A DNA stretch of 64,000 nucleotides from Pseudonocardia sp. TRM90224 (GTDB lineage Bacteria > Actinomycetota > Actinomycetes > Mycobacteriales > Pseudonocardiaceae): NCBI RefSeq assembly GCF_021245725.1, contig NZ_JAJGSX010000004.1:1-64000 (forward strand), written 5' to 3'. The notes under the pieces are model-generated. The model saw nothing but the letters and a program-made list of their open reading frames with translations, searched no databases and was not told where the DNA came from. Below are positions 41,282 to 51,452 of this stretch, in pieces (within the stretch, counting starts at the first letter, position 1; every line of letters starts with the position of its first letter). The translations under genes and the position numbers were made by a program.

Positions 41282-41340
41282 GAGGGCAGGAAAGCCACTT
41301 TGCAGCCCTCACAGGGCCGGAAAGTGGCTTTCCTGCCCTC
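41282..41340. repeat. Bipartite hairpin repeat, family C
   Basis: Perfect 20-bp arms GAGGGCAGGAAAGCCACTTT and AAAGTGGCTTTCCTGCCCTC enclose a small inner hairpin GCCCT-CAC-AGGGC. It lies between the CDGSH gene start and the stop of the His-rich gene. A decayed relative is at 10619-10667. It could act as a bidirectional terminator. Confidence 0.85.
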
Positions 41341-41385
41341 CCGGCCGGAGGCCGGGGTGGAGATCGTCGGGCACGCCTCGACGGA

Positions 41386-41685
41386 TCAATGGTCGTCGTA
41401 GTGCCCGTCGTGGGCGGCGTGCCGGTGGCCGTCGTGCACGTAGTCCACGTGCCCGTCGTGCGGAACGGCGACGTGCCCGCAGCCCTCCCCGTGGGTGTGG
41501 TCGTGCCCGTCGCAGGCCACGTGCTCACTGGTCCCGCACTCGTCCCAGTGACCGTCGTGGGCGCGGTGCAAATGCCCGTCATGGGCGTAATCGGTGTGAT
41601 CACCGTGCGGCACGGCCACGTGCCCGCACCCGTCGGCGTGAGCGTGGGCATGATCGGCGTGGGGCGAATGCTCGACCGCGGTCAT
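41386..41685 (-). CDS. Histidine-rich duplicated metal-binding protein
   Basis: A 99-residue protein, about one third His. It contains two copies of a unit of about 30 residues: CGHVAVPHGDHTDYAHDGHL then HRAHDGHWDE, and CGHVAVPHDGHVDYVHDGHR then HAAHDGHYDD, each opening with a Cys. It probably buffers or stores zinc, nickel or copper in the cytoplasm; there is no signal peptide. ATG 41685 was chosen for GGAGG eight bases upstream; the frame starts at 41715. No metal transporter or Zur/Nur-type regulator gene is adjacent. Confidence 0.75.
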   Translation of the reverse strand: MTAVEHSPHADHAHAHADGCGHVAVPHGDHTDYAHDGHLHRAHDGHWDECGTSEHVACDGHDHTHGEGCGHVAVPHDGHVDYVHDGHRHAAHDGHYDDH

Positions 41686-41757
41686 CTGCGTGGCCTCCTT
41701 CTCGGCGTGACGCATTCAAGCACGCGCATGAGTCCATCTTGCACGGAAACGTCCAAT

Positions 41758-42591
41758 TCACCCGTCCGTGCGGTCCGAGGTGGACGGTGACCCTGCGAGC
41801 ACTACAGCCAGCTGCCGCGACTGGGCCACGAGCTCGCCGCGGGAGTCCCAGATCTCGACGTCCTCCTCGTGGAACCCGCCGCCGACGTACCTGGTGGCGG
41901 CGCGGAACGCCAGCCACCCCGGCGCAGGCGCTGCGCGGACGTGGGTGGTCAGCTCGACGGTCGCGGAGCCGACCACGCCTGCAACGTCGAGCACGACCGG
42001 CGCCGCGGCGTCCACCAGCATCGGGAGGTCGAAGACGGTGGCGTCGCGGCCGCCGGTGAAGCGGATCCAGAACTCCGCCGACGGGTCGCCGGACGGCCGG
42101 CCCCGCCGCCAGCCCGGCAGCCGCGCGTACCGGAACTCGACGCGGTCGGTGATCGTCACGCCCGGCAGGCGGACGCCGGCCATCGGGTCGATCGCCGTCT
42201 CCGGATCCGGCAGGTCGGGCAGGGTGGCCAAAACCGCCGACGGACCGTTCCACGCACCGAGGTCGGTGAAGGACGCGACTGTGCGGACCACCTCCGCACC
42301 GTTCCGGATCATCCGGGCCTCCCCCGTCGAGACGCGCCTGCCGCGCTTCGCGACGTCCGTCCGCAGCTCGACCGGGCCGGGCGCGCAGCGGCCGAGGAAG
42401 AACGTCGAGACCGTCAGCGGGTCGGGGTGCGGCAGCACGGCCCGCAGTGCCTGCAGGCAGACGGCCACCGAGTAACCGCCGTTGACGATCCCGCCGAGCG
42501 CGTTCCAGCGGTCGGACAGCGAGCCCTCGAACACCCCGTCCGACGCGGGCGTCAGCCGGGTGTCGGCGGCAAGCGGACTGTCGACGGTCAT
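41758..42591 (-). CDS. Acyl-CoA thioesterase (TesB-like double hotdog)
   Basis: A 277-residue thioesterase-family protein: [100 protein letters not shown]. It is expected to hydrolyse medium or long acyl-CoA. The start is uncertain: ATG 42591 leaves room for a promoter; ATG 42648 would leave only 21 bp to the divergent lipoamide dehydrogenase gene. A much longer open frame upstream is antisense to that gene and was ignored. Confidence 0.78.
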   Translation of the reverse strand: MTVDSPLAADTRLTPASDGVFEGSLSDRWNALGGIVNGGYSVAVCLQALRAVLPHPDPLTVSTFFLGRCAPGPVELRTDVAKRGRRVSTGEARMIRNGAEVVRTVASFTDLGAWNGPSAVLATLPDLPDPETAIDPMAGVRLPGVTITDRVEFRYARLPGWRRGRPSGDPSAEFWIRFTGGRDATVFDLPMLVDAAAPVVLDVAGVVGSATVELTTHVRAAPAPGWLAFRAATRYVGGGFHEEDVEIWDSRGELVAQSRQLAVVLAGSPSTSDRTDG

Positions 42592-42669
42592 GGGCACAGC
42601 GTCGGGTCGTGTCGGGCGGGTGTCGATGACCTCCGACGTCATGGTCATACGTCGACTAACGTGCAGGAC

Positions 42670-44061
42670 ATGCACGTCGACGTCGCGGTACTCGGGGCAG
42701 GAACGGGCGGCTACACCGCCGCCGTCAGGGCGACCCAGCTCGGTCTTTCCGCCGCCGTGATCGAGGAGCGGTTCTGGGGCGGGGTCTGCCTCAACGTCGG
42801 GTGCATCCCGTCGAAGGCGCTGCTGCGCAACGCCGAGCTGGTGCACTTGTTCCGCGACGAGCGCGAGACCTTCGGGATCTCCGTCGACGGCGACGTCCGC
42901 GTCGACTACAAGCCGGCGTACGAGCGCAGCCGCAAGGTCGCCGACGGGCGCGTCAAGGGCATCCACTACCTGATGCGCAAGAACAAGATCACCGAGGTGA
43001 ACGGCCACGGCACGTTCACCGACGACCACACGATCACCGTCGAGGGCGAGGACGGCACGCAGACGGTCACGTTCGACAACGTGATCATCGACGTCGGCGC
43101 GACCACGCGGCTCATCCCCGGCACGTCGCTCGGCCCGCGGGTGGTCACGTACGAGGAGCAGATCCTCGCCGAGACGCTGCCGGCCAGCATCGTGATCGCC
43201 GGCGCGGGCGCGATCGGCGTCGAGTTCGGCTACCTGCTGCGCACCTACGGCGTCGACGTGACGATCGTCGAGTTCCTCGACCGGCTCGTGCCGCTGGAGG
43301 ACGCCGAGGTGTCCGCCGAGCTGGCCAAGCGCTTCCGCAAGCTCGGCATCACGGTGCTGACCTCGACGAAGGTGCTCTCGATCGACGAGGGCGAAGCCGA
43401 TGTGAAGGTCGTCGTCGAGCGCGACGGCAAGGAGCAGACGCTCACCGCGGAGAAGGTGCTGCAGGCGATCGGCTTCCAGCCGCGCACCGAGGGGTACGGC
43501 CTGGAGAACACCGGCGTCCAGCTCACCGAGCGCGGCGCGATCGCCGTCGACGGGCGCGGCCGCACCAACGTGGGGCACATCTTCGCCATCGGCGACGTCA
43601 CCGCGAAGCTGATGCTCGCGCACGCGGCGGAGGCCATGGGCGTCGTCGCCGCCGAGACGATCGCGGGCGCGGAGACGATGGAGCTCGACTTCACGATGAT
43701 CCCGCGCGCGACCTACTGCCAGCCGCAGATCGCGAGCTTCGGCTGGACCGAGGAGCAGGCCCGCGCGAAGGGCTTCGACGTGCAGGTCTCGAAGTTCCCG
43801 TTCACCGCCAACGGCAAGGCGCACGGGCTCGGCGACGCCGCGGGTTTCGTCAAGGTGCTGAGCGACGGCAAGCACGGTGAGCTGCTGGGCGCGCACATGA
43901 TCGGGCCGGAGGTCACCGAGCTGCTCCCCGAGCTGACGCTGGCGCAGCAGTGGGATCTCACGGTGCACGAGGTCGGGCGCAACGTCCACGCGCACCCGAC
44001 GCTCGGCGAGGCCGTCAAGGAAGCGGTGCACGGGCTGGCGGGCCACCAGATCAACTTGTGA
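42670..44061 (+). CDS. lpdA: Dihydrolipoyl dehydrogenase
   Basis: A 463-residue class I flavin disulphide reductase: FAD loop [20 protein letters not shown], redox [21 protein letters not shown] loop [40 protein letters not shown], and the C-terminal catalytic [13 protein letters not shown] (His-x4-Glu). It resembles the E3 component of 2-oxoacid dehydrogenases, but no E1/E2 genes are near, so it may serve several complexes. AGGAC precedes the ATG only closely and the upstream gap is very short, so the mRNA could be leaderless. Confidence 0.92.
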   Translation: MHVDVAVLGAGTGGYTAAVRATQLGLSAAVIEERFWGGVCLNVGCIPSKALLRNAELVHLFRDERETFGISVDGDVRVDYKPAYERSRKVADGRVKGIHYLMRKNKITEVNGHGTFTDDHTITVEGEDGTQTVTFDNVIIDVGATTRLIPGTSLGPRVVTYEEQILAETLPASIVIAGAGAIGVEFGYLLRTYGVDVTIVEFLDRLVPLEDAEVSAELAKRFRKLGITVLTSTKVLSIDEGEADVKVVVERDGKEQTLTAEKVLQAIGFQPRTEGYGLENTGVQLTERGAIAVDGRGRTNVGHIFAIGDVTAKLMLAHAAEAMGVVAAETIAGAETMELDFTMIPRATYCQPQIASFGWTEEQARAKGFDVQVSKFPFTANGKAHGLGDAAGFVKVLSDGKHGELLGAHMIGPEVTELLPELTLAQQWDLTVHEVGRNVHAHPTLGEAVKEAVHGLAGHQINL

Positions 44062-44092
44062 ACCACCTTGTGACACCCGTTACGGTGGACCG

Positions 44093-46168
44093 GTGCGGGG
44101 GGACGTCGAGGCAAAGCTGCGCGGGGAGCACGTCTACCCCTCCGATCTGCGACCCGAGGGCGCGCTGTGGGTGGCCGCGATCCGCGCGCCGCATCCACAC
44201 GCGACGATCACCGGCATCGACGTCTCGGCGGCGCTGGCCGCGCCGGGTGTTGTCGCCGTCCTCACCGCGAGCGACGTGCCGGGGGTCAACGGCTTCGGTC
44301 TGCTGACCGCCGACCAGCCCGTCCTGTGCGCGACGGAGGTCCGCTTCGCGGGCGACGTCGTTGCGGTGGTTGCGGCCGAGTCGCGCGCGGAGGCGTACGC
44401 GGCGCGCCCGCTCGTGGACGTCTCCTGGGAGGCGTTGCCGCTGGTCACCGACCCCGCCGAGGGCACGGTGTGCGGCGAGGTCACGCTCGGCCACGGCGAT
44501 CTCGACGCCGGTTTTGCTGCGGCCGACGTCGTCGTCGAGTACGCCTACCACACGGGCCGGCAGGAGCACGCGTACATCGAGACGGAGGCCGGGGTCTCCT
44601 ACATCGCGCCCGACGGGCGGCTGACGGTCAGCGCCGGGAGCCAGAACCCGTATTCCGACTTGCGCCAGATCTGTGCCTCGCTGGACCTACCGGCCGAGCG
44701 CGTGCACGTGCTCAACCCGATGATGGGCGGCGCGTTCGGCGGCAAGGAGGACATCTCCGTCCAGATCCTGCTCGCGCTGGTCACCCACCGCACGGGGCGT
44801 TCCGCGCGGTTCGTGCTGGAGCGCGACGAGTCGCTCGCGTACGGGATGAAGCGCCACCCCTTCGACGTGCGGATCCGGGCCGGCGCCACGTCGTCGGGCG
44901 AGTTGACCGCCTTCGACGCGACGATGCTCGCCGACACCGGCGCCTACCTCACGATCGGGCCTGCGGTGCTGACCCTCGCCGCCGAGCTCGCCGGCGGGCC
45001 GTACCGGTACCGCAGCTCGCGGGTGCTCGGCAAGGTCGTGCACACCAACAACGGCAACAGCAGCGCGTTCCGCGGCTTCGGCAACCCGCAGATCGCGGCC
45101 GGGAACGAGCAGGTGATCGACATGCTCGCGCTCCGGCTCGGCATCGACCCGCTCGAGCTGCGCCGCCGCAACACGTTGGGCCAGGGCGACCGGGCGGCTG
45201 CGGGATTCACCCTCGCGCACGACGTCGCGCTGGGCGGGCCGCTCGCATCGGCCGCAGCGGTCGGGCTGCTCACCGAGGCCGACGAATGGCGCAACGCGGC
45301 CGCGGCCGGCAGGCGCCGCGGGATCGGGGTGGCCGCGGCGTGGCAGTCGTTCGGCCTCGGCGAGTACGAGACCGGCGCGGAGGCGTGGGCGGAGCGGACC
45401 GTCGAGGGGCGGTGGCGGATCTCGGTCAGCTGCCCCGACCTGGGCCAGGGCAACGTCGACGCGTTCGCGCGGATCGCAGCGGAGGTGTTCGGTTGCGCGC
45501 CAGCGGACGTCGAGGTGGTCCACGGCGACTCCGACGCGCCCGACTCGGAGTCGACGAACGCGTCACGGACGATCTTCGTCGTGGGCAACGCGGTGGCCGA
45601 GGCGGCGGCACTGCTGCTGGAGAAGCTGCGCGACCACGAGGGCCCGCTCCGCGTTTCGCACCACTACCAGCCGAAACCGCCGATGTCCGACACGGCGGGG
45701 TTGACCCCGCACGCGAGCTTCACGCCGTCGGTGCTGGTCGTCGGGCTGGAGGTGGACGTGCACACCGGCGAGGTCGACGTGCGGCGGATGGAGCACCACA
45801 TCGACCCCGGGCGCGTGATCGACGCGACCGGTGTGCGCGCGCAGTCCGAAGGGGCGCTCATGCAAGGTCTGGGCTTCGCGCTGCTGGAGGACACGCTCGT
45901 GCACGAGGGAAACGTGCTCACCGACCGGTTCGCCAACTACCTCGTCCCGACGGTGCTCGACGCGCCGCCCGAGCTGCGCACCTTGATCATCTCCGGCGGC
46001 CCCGACCCGACCAACCCGCTCGGGGTGCGCGGCGTCGGGGAGATCGGCATCGCTCCGGTCGCGCCGGCCATCGCGAACGCGCTGCACGACGCGATCGGGG
46101 AGCGGTTCGCACAGTTCCCGGTGACCCCCGACGCCGTGCTCGCCGCGCTGGACGGCCGCAATGGCTGA
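44093..46168 (+). CDS. Xanthine dehydrogenase-type molybdopterin subunit
   Basis: A 691-residue molybdenum-hydroxylase large subunit. N-terminal a/b hammerhead (GALWVAAIRAPHPHATITGI, VRFAGDVVAVVAAESRAEAY), then the Mo-cofactor domain (GRQEHAYIETEAGVSYIAPD, LNPMMGGAFGGKEDISVQIL, SSAFRGFGNPQIAAGNEQVI, QSFGLGEYETGAEAW) and the late GVRGVGEIGIAPVAPAIANA with the conserved catalytic Glu. The substrate may be xanthine or another purine. GTG start. It overlaps the FeS/FAD subunit gene by 8 bp, so the two are coupled; maturation factors are not in the window. Confidence 0.88.
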   Translation: MRGDVEAKLRGEHVYPSDLRPEGALWVAAIRAPHPHATITGIDVSAALAAPGVVAVLTASDVPGVNGFGLLTADQPVLCATEVRFAGDVVAVVAAESRAEAYAARPLVDVSWEALPLVTDPAEGTVCGEVTLGHGDLDAGFAAADVVVEYAYHTGRQEHAYIETEAGVSYIAPDGRLTVSAGSQNPYSDLRQICASLDLPAERVHVLNPMMGGAFGGKEDISVQILLALVTHRTGRSARFVLERDESLAYGMKRHPFDVRIRAGATSSGELTAFDATMLADTGAYLTIGPAVLTLAAELAGGPYRYRSSRVLGKVVHTNNGNSSAFRGFGNPQIAAGNEQVIDMLALRLGIDPLELRRRNTLGQGDRAAAGFTLAHDVALGGPLASAAAVGLLTEADEWRNAAAAGRRRGIGVAAAWQSFGLGEYETGAEAWAERTVEGRWRISVSCPDLGQGNVDAFARIAAEVFGCAPADVEVVHGDSDAPDSESTNASRTIFVVGNAVAEAAALLLEKLRDHEGPLRVSHHYQPKPPMSDTAGLTPHASFTPSVLVVGLEVDVHTGEVDVRRMEHHIDPGRVIDATGVRAQSEGALMQGLGFALLEDTLVHEGNVLTDRFANYLVPTVLDAPPELRTLIISGGPDPTNPLGVRGVGEIGIAPVAPAIANALHDAIGERFAQFPVTPDAVLAALDGRNG

Positions 46169-47489
46169 GCCGCACGTGATCAGGGTCAACGAGGGTGACC
46201 ACGAGGTGGTCTCCGACCCGCGCTCGCCGCTGCTCGACGTGCTGCGCGATGAGCTGCGACTGACCGGCACGAAGGACGGGTGCAGCGAGGGCGAGTGCGG
46301 CGCGTGCACGGTGCTCGTCGACGGGCAGGCGCGGATGGCGTGCCTCACGCCGCTGGGCACGCTCGCGGGACGCGAGGTCACCACGATCGAAGGCCTGCGC
46401 GACGACCCGATCGGCGAGCGGCTGGTCGCGGCGTTCGGCGCGGCCGGCGCCGTGCAGTGCGGGTTCTGCTCCCCCGGTTTCGTCGTGGCCGCGCGGGCCG
46501 GGATCGTCGCCGGCGACAGCTCCGTGCTCGACATGCTCCGCGGCAACCTGTGCCGATGCACCGGCTACGCGGCGATCGTCGAGGCGGTGACGGACGTCGC
46601 CCTGGAGCATCGCAACGGCTACCGCGACCACTCCGGGCCGCAGGGGCGGCCGGCGTCGCTCGACCCGGACGACCCTCGGTTCATCGTCCCGCGATCCATC
46701 ACGGAGGCCTGCGAAGCCGTCGCGCGGCTCGGCGAGGACGCGCTGGTGATCGCGGGTGGCACCGGGCGGATCATGCCGGCGCCCGGCGCGACGCCGGTGT
46801 GGATCGGTGGGCTGCCGAAGCTGTCGCGCATCGAGCCGTTGAGCAAGTTCCGGATCGGCGCGGGGGTGACCTGGGAGCGGCTGCGGATGAGCGGGCGGAT
46901 CCACCACGTGCTGCCGGCGCTCGCGCAGGCGGCCGAGGCGTTCGGCGGGCCGCAGATCCGCAACGTCGCGACGATCGGTGGCAACATCGCGCTCGGGTCG
47001 CCGGGCGGCGACGCGCTGCCGGCGTTGGCGATCCACGACGCGTCCGTGGAGCTGCGGTCGACGGCGGGCACGCGGCTCGTTCCGCTCGCCGAGGCTGCAG
47101 CGGGGCGGCGGCCCGACGAGCTGGTGACCGCCGTGGTGCTCAAGCACCCGGAGCCCGACCGGCTGGAGTTCTTCGTGAAGGTGGCGCCGCGCAAGGGTCG
47201 CGCGGTGATCGACAAGGTGTCGGTGGCGTTCTCCGCGATCCGCAAGGAGAACCGGCTGGCCGACGTCCGGATCGCGTTGGGCTCGGCCGGCCCGACGGTG
47301 ATCAGGGCGACGGCGGCCGAGCAACTGCTCACCGACAGCTGGGTGTCGGCCGAGCGGATCGCCGCGGCGGCAGCGGCGGCGGAGGCCGTCGCCGACCCGA
47401 TCGACGACGTCCGGCCGACCGCCGACCACCGCCGCAGGCTGGTGCGCGGCATCCTCACCCGTGAGCTGACTCGGCGGTTGCTCCTCTGA
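46161..47489 (+). CDS. Xanthine dehydrogenase-type 2Fe-2S/FAD subunit (fused)
   Basis: A 442-residue fusion of the two electron-transfer subunits. Residues 1-155: plant-type 2Fe-2S (CSEGECGACTVLVDGQARMA, then CL) and the second 2Fe-2S domain (VQCGFCSPGFVVAA, NLCRCTGYAAIVEAV). Residues about 170-340: FAD domain (ALVIAGGTGRIMPAPGATPV, GGPQIRNVATIGGNIALGSP). Residues 345-440: CO-dehydrogenase flavoprotein C-terminal domain. Many bacteria encode these parts separately or as XdhA; here FeS precedes FAD in one chain. Electrons pass from Mo to the clusters to FAD to NAD+. Confidence 0.88.
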   Translation: MAEPHVIRVNEGDHEVVSDPRSPLLDVLRDELRLTGTKDGCSEGECGACTVLVDGQARMACLTPLGTLAGREVTTIEGLRDDPIGERLVAAFGAAGAVQCGFCSPGFVVAARAGIVAGDSSVLDMLRGNLCRCTGYAAIVEAVTDVALEHRNGYRDHSGPQGRPASLDPDDPRFIVPRSITEACEAVARLGEDALVIAGGTGRIMPAPGATPVWIGGLPKLSRIEPLSKFRIGAGVTWERLRMSGRIHHVLPALAQAAEAFGGPQIRNVATIGGNIALGSPGGDALPALAIHDASVELRSTAGTRLVPLAEAAAGRRPDELVTAVVLKHPEPDRLEFFVKVAPRKGRAVIDKVSVAFSAIRKENRLADVRIALGSAGPTVIRATAAEQLLTDSWVSAERIAAAAAAAEAVADPIDDVRPTADHRRRLVRGILTRELTRRLLL

Positions 47490-47604
47490 GCATGGCTCCC
47501 TCCTGAGCCCGGGTCATGCGCTGTCGGGGCGTCTCGGCCTCGTCATTCGTTCCTCGAACGAAGCCGGTTGCACTTCCGTTCCCGCACCCTTCGCCGACTT
47601 GTGG

Positions 47605-47862
47605 TCACCCTGCTGTCCGGTCTGCGGCCCCGATGCGGGGGAACGGGCGGACGGAGAAGATCACCTCGACCGGCACCTCGAAGTGCTCGGCGAGGCGCAG
47701 AGCGAGGTGGAGGCTGGGGCTGTACTCGCCGCGCTCCAGATAGCCCACGGTCTGGTAGTGCACGCCGAGCGCGTCGGCGAGCTCCCGCCGGGAGATCCCG
47801 CGCTCGGCACGCAGCATCGCGATCCGGTTGTGGATCGTCTCGCGCGCTGCCGTCTCGCTCAT
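47605..47862 (-). CDS. XRE-family HTH regulator, 85 aa
   Basis: A one-domain Cro/CI protein: IHNRIAMLRAERGISRRELA, DALGVHYQTVGYLERGEYSP, SLHLALRLAEHFEVPVEVIF. Small regulators of this YozG/YvaO-like type usually stand beside ABC-2 exporter genes they control; here it is downstream of an ABC ATPase/permease pair on the same strand. ATG 47862 follows GGGGGAGAGGG. The upstream extension to 48000 runs through the 74-bp repeats. Confidence 0.8.
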   Translation of the reverse strand: MSETAARETIHNRIAMLRAERGISRRELADALGVHYQTVGYLERGEYSPSLHLALRLAEHFEVPVEVIFSVRPFPRIGAADRTAG

Positions 47863-47872
47863 CCCTCTCCCC

Positions 47873-48083
47873 CGCTGACGCTCGGTCGGCGCTGCGCGAA
47901 GCGCTGTGTCATCGATTCGCTCGCAAGCTCGCTCAACGCTCTCCCTCGCTGACGCTCGGTCGGCGCTGCGCGAAGCGCTGTGCCATCGATTCGCTCGCAA
48001 GCTCGCTCAACGCTCTCCCTCGCTGACGCTCGGTCGGCGCTGCGCGAGGCGCTGTGTCAATGATTCGCTCGCAAGCTCGCTCA
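47873..48083. repeat. Tandem direct repeat, about 2.9 copies of 74 bp
   Basis: Three copies begin at 47873, 47947 and 48021, each opening CGCTGACGCTCGGTCGGCGC and ending with a TCGCTCGCAAGCTCGCTCA segment; the third stops short at 48083. Only a few bases differ (AAGCG/AGGCG, GTGTCATC/GTGCCATC/GTGTCAAT). Each unit contains the inverted repeat GAGCGAG-CTT-GCGAGCG. It fills the gap between the permease stop and the XRE gene start. Confidence 0.92.
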
Positions 48084-48098
48084 TCGGGCCCGATCCTC

Positions 48099-48940
48099 TC
48101 AGGTCCGTTGCAGGACGTGCTGGCGGCGCGACTCCACCGCCGAGCCGGACTCGCGTCGTGCCATCCGGCGCAGCAGCACCGGGCCGAGCACGAGCGCCAC
48201 CCCGGCCCACAGGCCCAGCACGCCGACGGCCTCCCAGATCCGCCACACCCCACCGATCTCCAGCGCCGCGGCCTCAGTCGGCAGGAAGACCCAGCGCATG
48301 CCGTGCCCCAGCCAGTACAGCGGCAACACCTGCACGACCACCTGCACCCAGCCCCACAGGGCCTGCGCGGGGAAGAAGAGGCCCGACAGGAACGCGAGCC
48401 CCATCGTCCCGACGAATCCGACCCCGCCGATGGTGCGCGGGTTGCGCACGACGGAGCCGATCAGCAACCCGAGCGGCAGGCACGCCAGCAGGCCGAGCAG
48501 CAGGAACCCGAGCAAGCCCAGCCAGAACCCCGCGGTCGCGATCGGCACCCCCGGGACGATGAACAAGATCGCCGGGACGAACACGAGCAGCACCGAGACG
48601 AGCGCGTCGAGCGACGAGACGGTCGCCAGCCCCACGACGTAGGCGAACATCCCGTTGGGCATCGCCTTGACCCGCAACAGCGTGCCGTCCTCCCGTTCGC
48701 TCGAGAGGTAGTAGGCGATGACCTGCACGCCGAAGGCAGTGATCAACGTGAGCATCCCCGGCAGCATCGATGCGCTCAACGCCACGCCGACGCCCGGCAG
48801 CGGCTCATCGCGGTTCAGAATCAGCACGGCGAGCGGGACCGCGTTGAAGATCACGAGCTGGACCATGCCCTCACGGGTGGTGGTCGTGGTGATGAAGGCG
48901 GTGAGGCCGCGCCTGAGCCCTAGCCGGAACGGGAGCAGGT

Positions 48941-48944
<4 letters not shown>
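48099..48944 (-). CDS. ABC-2 type transporter permease
   Basis: A 281-residue permease with six helices (LVIFNAVPLAVLILNR, VVGLATVSSLDALVSVLLVF, PIATAGFWLGLLGFLLLGLL, TIGGVGFVGTMGLAFLSGLF) and the family's late loop FFPAQALWGWVQVVVQVLPL. Its ATG at 48944 overlaps the ATPase stop (ATGA). Likely a small drug or lipid exporter with the upstream ATPase; the substrate is unknown. A longer open frame to 49604 is antisense or overlapping and was discarded. Confidence 0.85.
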
Positions 48945-49906
<962 letters not shown>

Positions 49907-49942
49907 GGCACTCCCTCCGAATATCGCTGCCATGCTGTCATT

Positions 49943-49960
49943 TGTAGCAGATCTACTACA
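49943..49960. promoter_or_regulatory. Operator-like palindrome upstream of the ABC operon
   Basis: TGTAG-C-AGATCT-A-CTACA is an 18-bp inverted repeat broken only at two symmetric positions. It lies 37 bp before the ATPase start and covers the stop codon of the upstream monooxygenase gene (49956-49958). The form resembles operators of GntR/YtrA or XRE regulators; the XRE protein at 47605 is a candidate binder. Confidence 0.65.
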
Positions 49961-51416
49961 TTTGCTCCAGGGACATCAGACGACGCATCACCTTCAATGC
50001 ATCACCCGGATCGCCTCGCCACGCCACGATGTCGTCCGGCCGGACCAGCAACGCCTGCCCAGCCGGCAGGAAGTCCGCGACGAGCCGGTAGGCGAGCAGC
50101 TCGGGCCGCGTCCATCCGTCCGGGTCGCCTGCGACGGCGAGTGCCCACCCCGGACCGGACTCGTCCAGCGTCGATCGCGACCGACCGTCGTCGAGCCAGA
50201 GGTGCGGGATCCGGGTTCCGGCTCGACCCGTCGGCACGAAGTCGTCGACCGGCTCGACGACGCCGTCGCCGACCAGCGCACCTTCCCGGTACTGGAACCC
50301 GCCTGCAGCCAGCACGTAAGGGTGCGCGTGGCCGGGACCGGTGCCGCCGGGATCGTCGGCGCGCATGGTCGACTGCTCGGCGGCGAACCAGCCGGCGGGT
50401 CGCCGCTCGGCGTCGTAGCTGGCCAGCAGCCCCGGGCCGGATTGCCCGCCGATCGCGGCGGCGAGCTTCCACGCGAGGTTGTGGACGTCGGCGATGCCGG
50501 TGTTGGCACCGCTCGCCGCGAAGGGTGGCATGACGTGCGCGGCGTCCCCCGCCAGGAACACCCGCCCGTCGCCGAACCGGTCGGCGACGAGCATCTCCGG
50601 CTGCCACGGCAGCACGCTGTGCACCTCCAGGTCAGGCGCCGGGATGCCGAGGGCGGTGCGCAGCACCCGCGGCCAGTCGCGGTCGACGGGCCCGCCGGCC
50701 ATGAAGACCCAGCGCACCCCTCCGATCGACACCAGCACGCCGGGCGCGTCGGGATGCTCGATCGTGCAGAGGTTGAACTCTCGACCGCGGACGACGTCGT
50801 CGAGATCGGCGGAGAAGTAGACGCTGACCAGCGGCTCGCCGACGGCGCCCCGACCGGAGCGGGTGATCCCGAGCGCCTCCCGGATCGGACTGCGGGCGCC
50901 GTCGGCGGCGATGGCGTGCGACGCCAGCAGCTGCCCGTGCTCACCCAGGTCGGCGAACACGCCGTCCTCGTCCTGCTTGATCCCGACGACCTCGACGCCG
51001 AACCGGACGTCCGCGCCGGCGGCGAGCGCCGCGTCGCGTAGGACAGGTTCGAGGACGTCCTGCGCGATCAGGCACGGCAGCTCGGGACTCACCTCGACGG
51101 TCTCCCCCGCTCCACCCGGCGGCTGCCACAGCGGCAGCTGCGCCGATTCGGCGAGCGTCCGCCCGGTGGCCATGTGGTCGTGGTCGGCGAGCTCGCGGGC
51201 GGCCTCGCGCACGGTGGCGGCGAGACCGATCTCGCGGAAGACCTCCAGGCTGCGCATGTGCAGCCGGCGCGCCTTCGGCTGTGCCGACGTGCGCTCCCGC
51301 TTCTCCAGGAGCGTCACGTCGAGACCGTGGTGGCGCAGCAGCAACGCCGCCGTCAGCCCGACCAACCCGCCACCGACGACCAGCACGTCCGTGTCGCGTG
51401 TACGTTGTACATCCAT
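49956..51416 (-). CDS. FAD-dependent aromatic hydroxylase-type monooxygenase
   Basis: A 486-residue class A flavoprotein hydroxylase: VLVVGGGLVGLTAALLLRHH (FAD loop), QPKARRLHMRSLEVFREIGL, AIAADGARSPIREALGITRS (DG motif), GRVFLAGDAAHVMPPFAASG then ANTGIADVHNLAWKLAAAIG (GD motif), and a C-terminal thioredoxin-like region (DDGRSRSTLDESGPGWALAV). Proteins like this modify phenols or polyketides and detoxify drugs such as rifampicin. ATG 51416 lies between two copies of a 13-bp palindrome, with no Shine-Dalgarno sequence, so a leaderless message repressed by the divergent TetR is likely. Confidence 0.85.
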   Translation of the reverse strand: MDVQRTRDTDVLVVGGGLVGLTAALLLRHHGLDVTLLEKRERTSAQPKARRLHMRSLEVFREIGLAATVREAARELADHDHMATGRTLAESAQLPLWQPPGGAGETVEVSPELPCLIAQDVLEPVLRDAALAAGADVRFGVEVVGIKQDEDGVFADLGEHGQLLASHAIAADGARSPIREALGITRSGRGAVGEPLVSVYFSADLDDVVRGREFNLCTIEHPDAPGVLVSIGGVRWVFMAGGPVDRDWPRVLRTALGIPAPDLEVHSVLPWQPEMLVADRFGDGRVFLAGDAAHVMPPFAASGANTGIADVHNLAWKLAAAIGGQSGPGLLASYDAERRPAGWFAAEQSTMRADDPGGTGPGHAHPYVLAAGGFQYREGALVGDGVVEPVDDFVPTGRAGTRIPHLWLDDGRSRSTLDESGPGWALAVAGDPDGWTRPELLAYRLVADFLPAGQALLVRPDDIVAWRGDPGDALKVMRRLMSLEQM

Positions 51417-51431
51417 GGTGTACGTTGTACA
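51399..51431. promoter_or_regulatory. Tandem TetR operators, 2 x TGTACGTTGTACA
   Basis: Two identical 13-bp hyphenated palindromes (TGTAC-GTT-GTACA) at 51399-51411 and 51419-51431, 20 bp apart centre to centre (about two helical turns). They flank the monooxygenase start codon and lie 22 bp before the tetR start. Two exact copies at a divergent promoter strongly suggest TetR dimers bound side by side. Confidence 0.85.
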
Positions 51432-51452
51432 CGACGATACGATCGCTGCGCC

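Noticed and set aside
41758..44076. A 772-codon minus-strand open frame across the lipoamide dehydrogenase gene
   Set aside because: Only its last 277 codons (the thioesterase) have family motifs; the rest is the antisense of a clear flavoprotein, typical of high-GC DNA.
47605..48000. Long N-terminal extension of the XRE regulator
   Set aside because: The extension is translated 74-bp repeat; a good Shine-Dalgarno sequence precedes the internal ATG at 47862.
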